A stretch of DNA of 8,248 nt from JBGTIS01 sp041745535 (GCA_041745535.1 JBGTIS010000071.1:1-8248), one strand, 5' to 3'. Shown: positions 1 to 7,270, numbered from the stretch's first letter. The notes: generated by a model from the letters alone, not told the origin. Made by a program: numbers and translations.

Positions 1-3
1 AAA

Positions 4-160
4 TAAGCAGGTGAGCAAAAGTAATAAAGTACTCCTTGCCGGATGAGGCTGGGCCGAATTCCGGTGGCCGGCACCCGGCATCCGCTTCATGGGACCCCGG
101 AATAAATCCGGTCGGCGCCCCGACGGGGAGAATGCCCTAAAACTATTGCTCACCTGCTTA
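4..160. repeat. Short GC-rich element bounded by perfect 15-bp inverted repeats (MITE-like or structured RNA locus)
   Basis: Positions 4-18 (TAAGCAGGTGAGCAA) are the exact reverse complement of 146-160. Pairing resumes at 20-22 with 142-144 after one mismatch. The repeats enclose about 127 bp. By direct count the core 40-136 has 67 G/C in 97 bases (69%), while the spacer 161-234 has 21 in 74 (28%), so the element differs sharply from its surroundings. If the repeat is taken as the inner 14 bp (5-18 and 146-159), both sides are flanked by AAAT (1-4 and 160-163), which could be a 4-bp target duplication; in such A/T-rich flanks chance is also possible. No convincing coding frame is seen inside. 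It could be a non-autonomous mobile element, a dispersed palindromic repeat, or the gene for a structured RNA such as a retron-type msr/msd. No transposase or reverse transcriptase is visible, but the left side is cut off by the window edge. The repeat is certain; its nature is not. Confidence 0.7.
32..130. other. Potential multi-branched RNA/DNA fold inside the inverted-repeat element
   Basis: Hand pairing gives a nested fold. CTCC 32-35 pairs with GGAG 127-130, extendable by two G-U pairs if the plus strand is transcribed. CGGATG 40-45 pairs with CATCCG 79-84 and closes a three-way junction with arms GGC 47-49/GCC 53-55 and CCGGTG 61-66/CAC-CGG 72-78 (C75 bulged). Two more hairpins follow: CCGGA 97-101/TCCGG 107-111 with loop ATAAA, and TCGG 112-115/CCGA 120-123. 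The outer 15-bp repeat would close the whole structure. Competing pairings exist, for example CCCC 118-121 with GGGG 125-128, and GC-rich sequence folds easily by chance. No matching RNA family was recognised. The wobble pairs favour plus-strand transcription only slightly. Confidence 0.4.
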
Positions 161-181
161 AATTCTTCTTTTCACATAAAG

Positions 182-211
182 AAACCCTGCTTTGAGAACA
201 AAACAGGGCTT
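182..211 (-). terminator. Intrinsic terminator of the susC/susD-type transcript
   Basis: In the minus-strand RNA the arm from 211-200 (AAGCCCUGUUUU) pairs with the arm from 193-182 (AAAGCAGGGUUU) over 12 continuous pairs, two of them G-U, around a 6-nt loop. The 3' arm ends in UUU and runs into CUUUAUG. The hairpin begins 23 nt after the SusD stop codon. On the plus strand the two G-U pairs become A-C mismatches, so the stem is better for the minus strand, although the plus strand has the stronger T run (214-219). It could therefore also act weakly in the other direction and insulate the operon from the element at 4-160. Confidence 0.75.
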
Positions 212-234
212 AATTTTTTATATTCCATCAAAAT

Positions 235-1743
235 CTAATAACCAGGATTCTGTGGCCTCAGGTTTGGATTAATGGTTAAATCAATCTGTGGCAGTGGCAT
301 CAGATAATCCCGATTCGGATCGAAAGTAGTATGCGGTTCCAGCGAATTGGGACCGGTAAATACCTGCTGGCCCAGTTTCCTTCTCTTGATGTCGTACCAG
401 CGCTTGTACTCAAAAGACAGTTCCAAACGCCTTTCCTCCAGCACCAGATCAATAAATGCCGGTTTGCTTATGCCGGCGGTTACATCGGCAGGAAAGCTCG
501 TATTTACACCAGCCCAGTTTCGGGCTCTGGCACGTACCTGATTGATGTATCCAATAGCTTCATCATTCGGTCCTGCCGTTTCAGCCAAAGCTTCGGCGGC
601 GATCAGGAGTACTTCGGCATAGCGTATAGCGGAATAATTGTGATCAGAATCTCTGCCATCACCGCTTGCGTTACCAGGGAAGCGGGCATACTTCGCGATA
701 TGGGGACGTTGTGTGTTGTCGTACTCACTATAAGATACCAGCACACCATTTACCAGAATGGAATCTTCAAAACTTACCTGTTTGCGGTAATCTCTGTCGT
801 CCCAGGTAGTATACACTTCCATAGAAGGCACCAGCACGCTCCAACCCTGCTGGTCGGCACCCCGCACACCCGTCATGGGTGGCATCAGGTCATCATCAGC
901 CCCGCCCGATCCTGACTGCAGTCCCAGGAAGTCGATTGTAAAAATATGCTCGTCGCGATCGGTATTTTCAGCTTTGAAAAGCGTTTGATAATCCGTTTCC
1001 AATGCGTAGCCAAATCTGTCTTTGTTATCAATTACCCATTTGGCTTCGTCATAAGACCTTTGATAGTCTTCGAGGGTAAGCATTACAGATGCCAGATAGG
1101 AAGCGGCTGTACCTTTGGTCGCCCTGGACCGGATGCCGCCATTCTGCACGTCAGGAAGCCATGCTTTGGCGAATTCCAGGTCTTCCACAATGCCCATATA
1201 CACCTCACTGGCAGGCGTTTTAGAAACATCCTGTACCGATTCAGGATCGGTAATGAAATAATCGATATAAGGCACATCGCCAAAAATTCTCACCAAATGA
1301 TAATAGCTGAATGCCCGGATAAATCTGGCCTCAGCGATTAGCGGATTGATATCAGCTTCAGCAAGTCCCAGAGACTCCGCGCCGGCAATGGCCGCATTGG
1401 CCGCACTGATGGTCTGGTACCAATAGGGCCAGAACAGGTTTACCATACCATTGTTGGCATCCATATTAAAATCGTTTACCTGTTGTCTTTCAGCGGGTGT
1501 ACCCCGGTCTCCAATGTCTACCATATCGCCCCGCAGCATCAGGGCCGAAACAAACTGCCTGCCATATAATCTTTCGGATGAAATCCATCCATAGGCGCCA
1601 AAGAGAGCTACTTCCACATCTTTCGCTGAATTAAACAGCGTTTCGGGTGCCAGCAAACCTACCGGCTTTTCTTCCAGATCAGCGCAGCTGGATATGAAAA
1701 CAATCAATACCAGTATCCATGCTTTTTTTAGTATATTTTTCAT
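235..1743 (-). CDS. SusD/RagB-family outer-membrane nutrient-binding lipoprotein
   Basis: This 502-residue protein is the surface lid and ligand-binding partner of the adjacent SusC-type transporter. A basic start and hydrophobic stretch (about 6-17) lead to the lipobox I-S-S-C, with Cys20 the likely lipidated residue. The acidic residues just after it (D22, E24, E25) fit a Bacteroidota surface-export signal. The N-terminal SusD-like region carries the hallmark helix EARFIRAFSYYHLVRIFGD (138-156). The C-terminal SusD/RagB region shows RYAEVLLIAAEAL (374-386), EERRLELSFEYKRWYDIKR (436-454) and the usual ending with LMPLPQ and NPNLRPQNPGY (481-502). Length is normal and nothing appears broken. 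The ATG start gives a clean signal peptide and lies 23 nt after the SusC stop, so the two are surely cotranscribed. SusD-like folds recognise many polymers, and the sequence does not reveal which ligand this one binds. Confidence 0.96.
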   Translation of the reverse strand: MKNILKKAWILVLIVFISSCADLEEKPVGLLAPETLFNSAKDVEVALFGAYGWISSERLYGRQFVSALMLRGDMVDIGDRGTPAERQQVNDFNMDANNGMVNLFWPYWYQTISAANAAIAGAESLGLAEADINPLIAEARFIRAFSYYHLVRIFGDVPYIDYFITDPESVQDVSKTPASEVYMGIVEDLEFAKAWLPDVQNGGIRSRATKGTAASYLASVMLTLEDYQRSYDEAKWVIDNKDRFGYALETDYQTLFKAENTDRDEHIFTIDFLGLQSGSGGADDDLMPPMTGVRGADQQGWSVLVPSMEVYTTWDDRDYRKQVSFEDSILVNGVLVSYSEYDNTQRPHIAKYARFPGNASGDGRDSDHNYSAIRYAEVLLIAAEALAETAGPNDEAIGYINQVRARARNWAGVNTSFPADVTAGISKPAFIDLVLEERRLELSFEYKRWYDIKRRKLGQQVFTGPNSLEPHTTFDPNRDYLMPLPQIDLTINPNLRPQNPGY

Positions 1744-1766
1744 AATTAATGCTTTTTATTATGTCT

Positions 1767-4700
1767 TTAAAAACCGATGTTGAGTCCTACGGTATAAGAT
1801 TTGGCATTCGGATAACTGCCGTAATCCAAACCAAGGTTGCGGTTGCCATCCTGGCTGCCCGACGACTGGTAGTTTACTTCCGGATCATAACCGGGATAGT
1901 CGGTAAGGGTAAGAATATTCTGGGCACTCACATATATTCTAAACTTCTGAATATTTAACCTGTCCAGCAAACCCTGGGGCAGGCTATATCCCAAAGCCAG
2001 GTTTTTCAAACGCACATAACTACCATCGTAAATCCAACGCGTTGACACCCGGCGGGTACGGCCTGAAAATGCTTTGGGAACATCGGTGTTGGTGTTATTG
2101 GGCGTCCAGCGATTAAGCGCATCGGTAGTGGCATTGTTAATACCAGACAACAGATTAAGTTCCATCAGGGTATAGCTGAGGATATCATTTCCCTGTGAGC
2201 CCTGGAAGAATATATTCAGATCAAAGTTCTTCCATTTAAAATCGTTGTTCAAACCCCAGGTAAAGTCAGGATTCGGGTTACCAATTATGGTTCTATCATC
2301 GTTATTCAGCGTGCCATCGGGGGCGCCGGTGAGATTCCCTTCCGCGTTTCGACCATTGATATCTCTGAATTTTTCTCCTCCGGCTTCCTGTTCAAACCCA
2401 CCACCTTCTAAAAACTCATCCCCTTCCTGGTATACGCCATCGTAGATCCAGCCATACAAAGTTCCTACAGACTCACCTTCGCGTAAAAGCTGGGTATTGC
2501 CTAAACCTACCATATGGCCCGGGCCTGACCCATATTCAATATCATTCCCTTCAGGCAGCGATAGCACTTTATTCTTGTTGGCAGAAATATTAAAATCGGT
2601 AGTCCACGTGAAAGCGCCAGTCAGGTTGCGCGATGAAATCATTGCTTCCATTCCTTTATTCTCTACTTCACCCAGGTTTCTGATCTGGCTGGTATAGCCC
2701 GAATAAGGCGGTAAGGGAACCGCGAACAAAAGATCGGAAGTAACCATTCGATAATAATCTAAAGTTAGGTTAATCCGGTCGTCCAACAACCCGATATCGG
2801 CGCCAATATCAAATTGGGCAGTGGTTTCCCAGGTAAGGTTTTCATTGGCAACCGCCGTAGGTCGGGCGGCATTTACCACCTGCCCGCCAATCACGGAAAA
2901 CACACTTGAAAACCGGGCTAATGTCTCGTAGGGGTTAATAGCCTGGTTACCCGTAAGTCCATAGCTTACCCGCCATTTCCAGAAGCTCAGCCAATCCACA
3001 TCTTCCAGGAACAATTCTTCTTTCATGTTCCAGGCAAAAGCACCGGAAGGGAAAAACGCCCATTTGTTGTTTTTACTAAAGTTAGAAGCGCCATCATACC
3101 GGGCATTGAAAGTTAACAAATATCGGTCGAGCAGCGAATAGTTCAGCCTTCCGTAATAAGAAGAGATGGTCCATTCAGTAAGTCCTGAATTCGGTGCCTG
3201 GTATACGGCCGCTGATTCAAGGCCCCAGAAAGAAAAAGAGTCGTTGATAAATGCCTGGCTTCTGCCACCCCAGTCTTCCGAAGACGACGTCTGGAAGGAA
3301 TAGCCTATCATGGCAGACAGGTTATGAATTTCAGCAAACGACTTACTGTAGGTAAGATAATTTTCGTTCAGCAGCAGGGTGCTTTTAGAACCATCCACCT
3401 GGGCGTCGCCCCCACCGGCGTTTCGGCCTTCCTGCAAGGTGGCGGGAGAATACCTGCCCCGTCGGCCACTGTTGGTGGTTGCCCCAAAAGAAGTCCTGAA
3501 TTTCAGGTCATCGAAGATATCATATTCGGCGAATATATTGGCCTGAAAACGATCGTTGACGGATTCATCCTGTAACTGGGTGGCAATGGCATACGGATTG
3601 TCGATAGGATCGTTCAAACGGGCAATGGTAAAGGTACCATCCGGATTATAGATGTCTCTGTCAGGTTCAAATTTGAATGTAGAAGAAACCACCCCCGGGG
3701 TAAGTCCGCCTGATCCTTCCTGGGTTCGCACGCCATCGGTCGTATTCCGCTGGGCGAAAAGGTTTACTCCGACGCGCAGCTTTTCGGTAGCTTTAATGTC
3801 TATATTACTGGTGAGTGAAAACCGGTCGTAAGCCGAGTTAACAATCACCCCTTTTTGATCAAAATAAGATCCTGATACATAATAATTAACCGATTCGTTA
3901 CCACCGGAAAGCGAGAGCTGGTAATTCTGTATGCCGCCTGTTCTGAAAATCTCATCCTGCCAATCGGTATTGCCACCACCGGGTTCTATGCCCGGTCGGG
4001 CCTCCTGGATATAATTATAAAACTGCGTGGCATTCAGCAGGTCGAGCCTATTGATTTCATTTTGCAAAGAGTAGGAAGAATTAAAATCAATTTTTACCTC
4101 ACCGGATTCGCCTCTTTTGGTAGTTACCATAATTACCCCATTGGCACCTCGTGATCCATAGATCGCGGTAGCGGAAGCGTCTTTTAGTACTTCAATAGAG
4201 GCGATATCTTCTGGCGGCGGCAAAGCTCCTCCTATAAAACCGTCCACCACATAAATGGGATCGCTGCTGGCGTTAATAGAAGTTCCGCCCCGTATCCTTA
4301 CTTTTAAGGATGAGCCGGGGGCTCCATTGTTCGACTGGATATTGACACCAGCGGCACGCCCCTGTAAGGCCTGCACCGTACCCAGCGCCGGATAGGCGGT
4401 AAGTTCTTCCGACTTCACAGAAGACACCGATCCGGTAAGGTCACTCTTTTTCACCGTACCATAACCCACTACTACTACCTCAGATAAGGACTGGATATCA
4501 GGTGAAAGCGTCAGATTAATGACAGACCTGCCACCAATTTGAATTTCCTCCGTCTCGTAGCTGATATAAGAAAAAACCAGCACTGTTACTTCATCGCTTA
4601 CCGTAATTCGGTAGTTACCATCCGCGTCTGTCACCGTTCCGGTTGTGGTACCTTTGGCCAGAATATTGACTCCGGGAAGCCCTTCGCCGGTTCCTAAGTC

Positions 4701-5198
4701 GGTTACCTTACCGCTGATAGTTTGCGCCAAAGCCTCAAATTTGTTATTTACCTGTAACACTGCGACAGGCAGGGTAGTTTTCCCCACCGCTTCCATCAGA
4801 TTGGGCAATGTCCGGATGGTATTCCTTTTTGAACTTTCTTCATCCTTTCTTTTGAAGATGACAAACAGGTTTTTTCCTACCTTTTCGTAAGTAAGATTCA
4901 GCGGTTGCAGCACTTTTTCCACAATTTCGTCTATAGCTTCCCCAGACATGGTGTCCAGGTTGTCGGTCACAAACTTCCCTTCTACCGTTGTTCTTACATA
5001 ATTAAACTGCACCTGGTACAGGTTTTCAAGTTCTGACAGGACTTTTTTCAATTCTTTTTTGTCCTGATTCTCGGCACTGCTATGTTGGTGCATGCTTGCC
5101 AGTTGTTGTGCAAATGCGTTAGTTGCTGACAAGGCCAAGGTGCCTGTCAAACCCAACAACATCGCGTTCCAAAAAAATTTACGTACATTTTTCCACAT
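1767..5198 (-). CDS. SusC/RagA-family TonB-dependent outer-membrane transporter with STN signalling domain
   Basis: This 1143-residue outer-membrane active transporter takes up a ligand captured with SusD, powered by TonB. Domains in order: signal peptide 1-30 ending in AFA; STN domain about 47-116; carboxypeptidase-regulatory-like beta domain about 160-235, with GLPGVNILAKGTTTGTVTD; the SusC motif SEVVVVGYG (239-247); plug about 250-363, with YVVDGF and the signature IEVLKDASATAIYGSRGANG (335-354); then the beta barrel, ending in Phe1143 as expected for an outer-membrane barrel signal. The STN domain is absent from many SusC proteins and marks this one as a transducer that can signal to FecR, as FecA does. 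FecR lies immediately upstream (49-nt gap) and SusD follows after 23 nt. The ATG start gives a clean signal peptide; no Shine-Dalgarno sequence is seen, normal for this phylum. The reading frame is intact. Substrate unknown. Confidence 0.97.
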   Translation of the reverse strand: MWKNVRKFFWNAMLLGLTGTLALSATNAFAQQLASMHQHSSAENQDKKELKKVLSELENLYQVQFNYVRTTVEGKFVTDNLDTMSGEAIDEIVEKVLQPLNLTYEKVGKNLFVIFKRKDEESSKRNTIRTLPNLMEAVGKTTLPVAVLQVNNKFEALAQTISGKVTDLGTGEGLPGVNILAKGTTTGTVTDADGNYRITVSDEVTVLVFSYISYETEEIQIGGRSVINLTLSPDIQSLSEVVVVGYGTVKKSDLTGSVSSVKSEELTAYPALGTVQALQGRAAGVNIQSNNGAPGSSLKVRIRGGTSINASSDPIYVVDGFIGGALPPPEDIASIEVLKDASATAIYGSRGANGVIMVTTKRGESGEVKIDFNSSYSLQNEINRLDLLNATQFYNYIQEARPGIEPGGGNTDWQDEIFRTGGIQNYQLSLSGGNESVNYYVSGSYFDQKGVIVNSAYDRFSLTSNIDIKATEKLRVGVNLFAQRNTTDGVRTQEGSGGLTPGVVSSTFKFEPDRDIYNPDGTFTIARLNDPIDNPYAIATQLQDESVNDRFQANIFAEYDIFDDLKFRTSFGATTNSGRRGRYSPATLQEGRNAGGGDAQVDGSKSTLLLNENYLTYSKSFAEIHNLSAMIGYSFQTSSSEDWGGRSQAFINDSFSFWGLESAAVYQAPNSGLTEWTISSYYGRLNYSLLDRYLLTFNARYDGASNFSKNNKWAFFPSGAFAWNMKEELFLEDVDWLSFWKWRVSYGLTGNQAINPYETLARFSSVFSVIGGQVVNAARPTAVANENLTWETTAQFDIGADIGLLDDRINLTLDYYRMVTSDLLFAVPLPPYSGYTSQIRNLGEVENKGMEAMISSRNLTGAFTWTTDFNISANKNKVLSLPEGNDIEYGSGPGHMVGLGNTQLLREGESVGTLYGWIYDGVYQEGDEFLEGGGFEQEAGGEKFRDINGRNAEGNLTGAPDGTLNNDDRTIIGNPNPDFTWGLNNDFKWKNFDLNIFFQGSQGNDILSYTLMELNLLSGINNATTDALNRWTPNNTNTDVPKAFSGRTRRVSTRWIYDGSYVRLKNLALGYSLPQGLLDRLNIQKFRIYVSAQNILTLTDYPGYDPEVNYQSSGSQDGNRNLGLDYGSYPNAKSYTVGLNIGF

Positions 5199-5247
5199 TG
5201 AAGGAGTAATTTAAGTTAAACATAATTTCCAGAGCACCCCAACATCA

Positions 5248-6306
5248 TCAGGGCTGATTATTTGCTTTGATTGTGATACGCTTTCCATTTCTGATCACCT
5301 GCATATCAAAGGAATTCTTTATCGTTATAAAAAACGCTTCCGCGCTGCTGGTTGGAATTACGCCAGTAAACCTTTGCTGAAGTATGGAATCCTGCTCTAC
5401 GGTAATTTCAAATCCAAACTGCCGCTCTACATCCTGAATCACATCGGCAATGGAGGCTTCTTCATAAATGAGCTGATTATTGCGCCAGGCCGTTTCTTTT
5501 TCGGTATTTGTTTTTTCTTTGGATACTTTATTATCGCGATGGGTATAAGCGAGGAGTTCGCCAGGTTCCATTTCCACTATTTGTTCAGCAACATGTGCAT
5601 TCTGAAAGTCAATTTTAACTTTTCCGGAACTTAGTATGACCTGGGTTTTATCGGCACGTTCGTCTACATTAAACTCTGTGCCGAGCACCTCTACATTCAG
5701 ATGACCGGTATGCACCACAAATGGGGTATGATGCTGCTGATGGGTTACTGAAAAAAAGGCCTCTCCTTTTAACCACACTTCTCTGTTAGGAGAATTCCAG
5801 AATCGTTTGTAAATAATTTGTGAATTCGCGTTCAGGTTCACCACCGACTGGTCGGGTAGTACTACCGTTTTCAATTCCCCGTAAGCGGTTGTAATAGCAA
5901 TGTCCCGCGAAAAATTCGCATACGCATACCAGCACACAATCGCAATTATGACCACTCCGGCTAACGATGTGGCAACCCGGTACCATTTTCTGATATGCGT
6001 TGGAGCGCTTTTCTGAGCTACCATTTGTACAATTTTACCGGAAGGTAAGGCATCCTCTTCAGACTCATTAACAGCTTGTTGTATCGCATCCCACACGGTT
6101 TGAAAGTCATGATTTTCCGGATAATCTTTTTTGAAATGAATCAGCAGAATTGTTTGACGGGCCTGACTGACCAAAGTAAATTTTTCCGGATTATCACGGA
6201 TCCAGGCTTCCCAAAAAGCGGTATTCTCCGCATTAGGAGCCAATACCCATTGCTTGAAATTTTCGTCAAGCGCGAAATCAGTTACATTAAAATCAATGTA
6301 CTTCAT
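5248..6306 (-). CDS. FecR-family transmembrane anti-sigma factor
   Basis: This 352-residue inner-membrane regulator is expected to hold the neighbouring ECF sigma factor inactive until the transporter signals. The N-terminal cytoplasmic segment (about 1-110) includes DFALDENFKQWV and would bind sigma. One transmembrane helix follows (about 111-130, ATSLAGVVIIAIVCWYAYA). The periplasmic FecR domain (about 137-231) has the familiar pattern GELKTVVLPDQSVVNLNANS, then WLKGEAFFSV and VLGTEFNV. The C-terminal domain (about 280-348; LIYEEASIADVIQDVERQFG to the end) is the DUF4974-type domain found on Bacteroidota FecR proteins. I chose the ATG at 6306, which begins MKYIDFNVTDF as family members do; a TTG at 6333 would add nine residues and is less likely. 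The SusC gene starts 49 nt downstream, consistent with cotranscription. The reading frame is intact. Confidence 0.95.
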   Translation of the reverse strand: MKYIDFNVTDFALDENFKQWVLAPNAENTAFWEAWIRDNPEKFTLVSQARQTILLIHFKKDYPENHDFQTVWDAIQQAVNESEEDALPSGKIVQMVAQKSAPTHIRKWYRVATSLAGVVIIAIVCWYAYANFSRDIAITTAYGELKTVVLPDQSVVNLNANSQIIYKRFWNSPNREVWLKGEAFFSVTHQQHHTPFVVHTGHLNVEVLGTEFNVDERADKTQVILSSGKVKIDFQNAHVAEQIVEMEPGELLAYTHRDNKVSKEKTNTEKETAWRNNQLIYEEASIADVIQDVERQFGFEITVEQDSILQQRFTGVIPTSSAEAFFITIKNSFDMQVIRNGKRITIKANNQP

Positions 6307-6483
6307 AGTAGATAGAGATAATTCTACTACCAAGAGGGATCGTTCTGAGAAACCTTAGCGCCGGAAATAAAAAAAATTGTGTAAAATACAGTCGCGACAA
6401 AAAATAATAACAATTAGCGCGAATTCACAAACAGTATACAATTTTCAATAAATAAATGGCAATGAGATAAGCACCTTATGCTG
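6307..6483. other. A/T-rich intergenic region between sigma and anti-sigma genes
   Basis: This 177-nt gap is long for a sigma/anti-sigma pair, so the fecR-susC-susD group may have its own promoter here. A small hairpin, ATAAG/CTTAT with loop CAC (6467-6479), sits just after the sigma stop but has no T run, so it is a poor terminator. A loose minus-strand promoter-like pair is present: TTG at 6460-6462 and TACTGTTTG at 6428-6436, but its spacing inside the -7 element is one base too long for the TAnnTTTG consensus. The nested inverted repeats at 6375-6415 are listed separately. No open reading frame of note is present. Confidence 0.5.
6375..6415. promoter_or_regulatory. Nested inverted repeats, possible operator upstream of fecR
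   Basis: AATTGT (6375-6380) and ACAATT (6410-6415) are inverted copies whose midpoint (6395) almost coincides with that of the perfect 8-bp palindrome GTCGCGAC (6391-6398). A further short inverted repeat, TGTA-AAA-TACA, occupies 6380-6390. The site is about 70 nt upstream of the FecR start codon, where a regulator could act. The CG-rich palindrome stands out in otherwise A/T-rich sequence. The outer repeats are short and could arise by chance, and no regulator family was matched. Confidence 0.25.
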
Positions 6484-7113
6484 TTATTTGAATAGAAAAA
6501 GGATGGGCAATCCAAAAGCGGTAATTCTTCGCGTATTTTTGCGCAAATAGTGGAGCGCCTTAGAGAAGAGCACATACGTAGAATCAATGCTTAATGACAT
6601 AATAGCAGAAACTTCCTCAGAGGTCATGTTCTCATAATACCGTAAAAACAGCGCTTCTTTCTGCCGTTTGGGGAGCTTATTCAGGCATTCCAACAATTTT
6701 TCTTTTTGTTCTACAGCGATTTGCGACTGGATCAGCTTTTCTTCGTAGGGAAGTTCAAAAACAAAATTCTGAAATTCGTTATCGGTTCGTAATACTTTAT
6801 TTTTCTTTAATTCTGTAATAATCTTCCGTCTTAAAGCTTTAAACAAGTAGTACTTTATAGAAGTAGCGACTGTCAGATTTTTTCTGCTTTTCCAGATATG
6901 AATAAATAAATCCTGTATGCAATCTTTTACCAAACCCGCATCGGGGGTAATCTTCAGTCCATAATTGTAAAGCTTAAAAAAATGATGCTGGTACATAATG
7001 GCCAAAGCACGCTGGTTGCCCAGCCGAAATGCCTCCCATAACTGCTGGTCATTACCCATGGGATTTACCAAAGCAGCATTTTCTTTTTTAGAGTAGATAA
7101 GCCTTTGGTTCAT
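6484..7113 (-). CDS. ECF-type RNA polymerase sigma factor (Bacteroidota sigma-70, FecI-like)
   Basis: This 209-residue sigma factor would direct RNA polymerase to the receptor genes once released by the adjacent FecR. Region 2 (about 33-100) shows NQRALAIMYQHHFFKLYNYG and the core-binding/-10 recognition helix LVKDCIQDLFIHIWKSRKNL. Region 4 (about 138-193) shows CLNKLPKRQKEALFLRYYENM followed by the helix-turn-helix TSEEVSAIMSLSIDSTYVLF. Regions 1 and 3 are missing, as in all ECF factors. The last 14 residues (RITAFGLPILFLFK) form a hydrophobic tail beyond region 4. I kept the ATG at 7113, which has an A/T-rich leader and a candidate -7 element upstream; Met19 (7059) is a possible alternative, because the conserved part begins near residue 22. 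The adjacent anti-sigma and STN-bearing SusC make this a cell-surface signalling system. Its target promoters cannot be read from this sequence alone. Confidence 0.94.
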   Translation of the reverse strand: MNQRLIYSKKENAALVNPMGNDQQLWEAFRLGNQRALAIMYQHHFFKLYNYGLKITPDAGLVKDCIQDLFIHIWKSRKNLTVATSIKYYLFKALRRKIITELKKNKVLRTDNEFQNFVFELPYEEKLIQSQIAVEQKEKLLECLNKLPKRQKEALFLRYYENMTSEEVSAIMSLSIDSTYVLFSKALHYLRKNTRRITAFGLPILFLFK

Positions 7114-7156
7114 ATTAAAAATTAATTTGCGGTGCCCATTTTTACAGCAATCTGAT

Positions 7157-7164
7157 CAAAAGTA
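7157..7164 (-). promoter_or_regulatory. Candidate Bacteroidota -7 promoter element for the sigma-factor gene
   Basis: The minus strand reads TACTTTTG, a full match to the TAnnTTTG -7 consensus of Bacteroidota housekeeping promoters. It lies 43 nt upstream of the sigma-factor ATG and would give a leader of roughly 35-40 nt. A TTG-type -33 element at the expected distance upstream is not evident, so the call rests on the -7 match and its position in the 157-nt gap. No convincing terminator for the upstream aldolase gene was found in this gap. Confidence 0.4.
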
Positions 7165-7270
7165 ACACAAAAGATTTCTCGAATTGACATTACCGGAAGT
7201 TTTTTGCTTTAAACCTGCCTCAATTAGAAGATTTAGGAAATATTCAATGCCTTTTATGAAATTGTAAAAA

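Noticed and set aside
40..59. Hammerhead-ribozyme-like core: C-GGATGA, stem GGC/GCC, then GAAT
   Set aside because: The invariant U4 of CUGAUGA is G here, and no stem I can form between the sequence before position 40 and that after 81. The CGGATG/CATCCG pairing explains the segment better.
331..915. 194-residue plus-strand open frame opposite the SusD gene
   Set aside because: It lies entirely antisense to a well-conserved coding region, has no recognisable domain or leader, and is best explained as a shadow of SusD codon use.
946..1341. 131-residue plus-strand open frame opposite the SusD gene
   Set aside because: It is antisense to conserved SusD motifs and resembles no recognised protein; likely a shadow frame.
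1744..1766. Possible separate promoter or hairpin between the SusC and SusD genes
   Set aside because: The 23-nt spacer holds only an A-rich start region with no hairpin or promoter match; the two genes are almost certainly on one transcript.
5217..5224. Minus-strand TATGTTTA as a -7 promoter element for the SusC gene
   Set aside because: It differs from TAnnTTTG at one position, has no correctly spaced -33 partner (TTG is only about 15 nt upstream), and would leave an unusually short leader. Cotranscription from fecR is simpler.
6307..6333. TTG start extending FecR by nine residues
   Set aside because: The ATG at 6306 gives the family-typical N-terminus MKYIDFNVTDF, while the extra residues look like untranslated leader.
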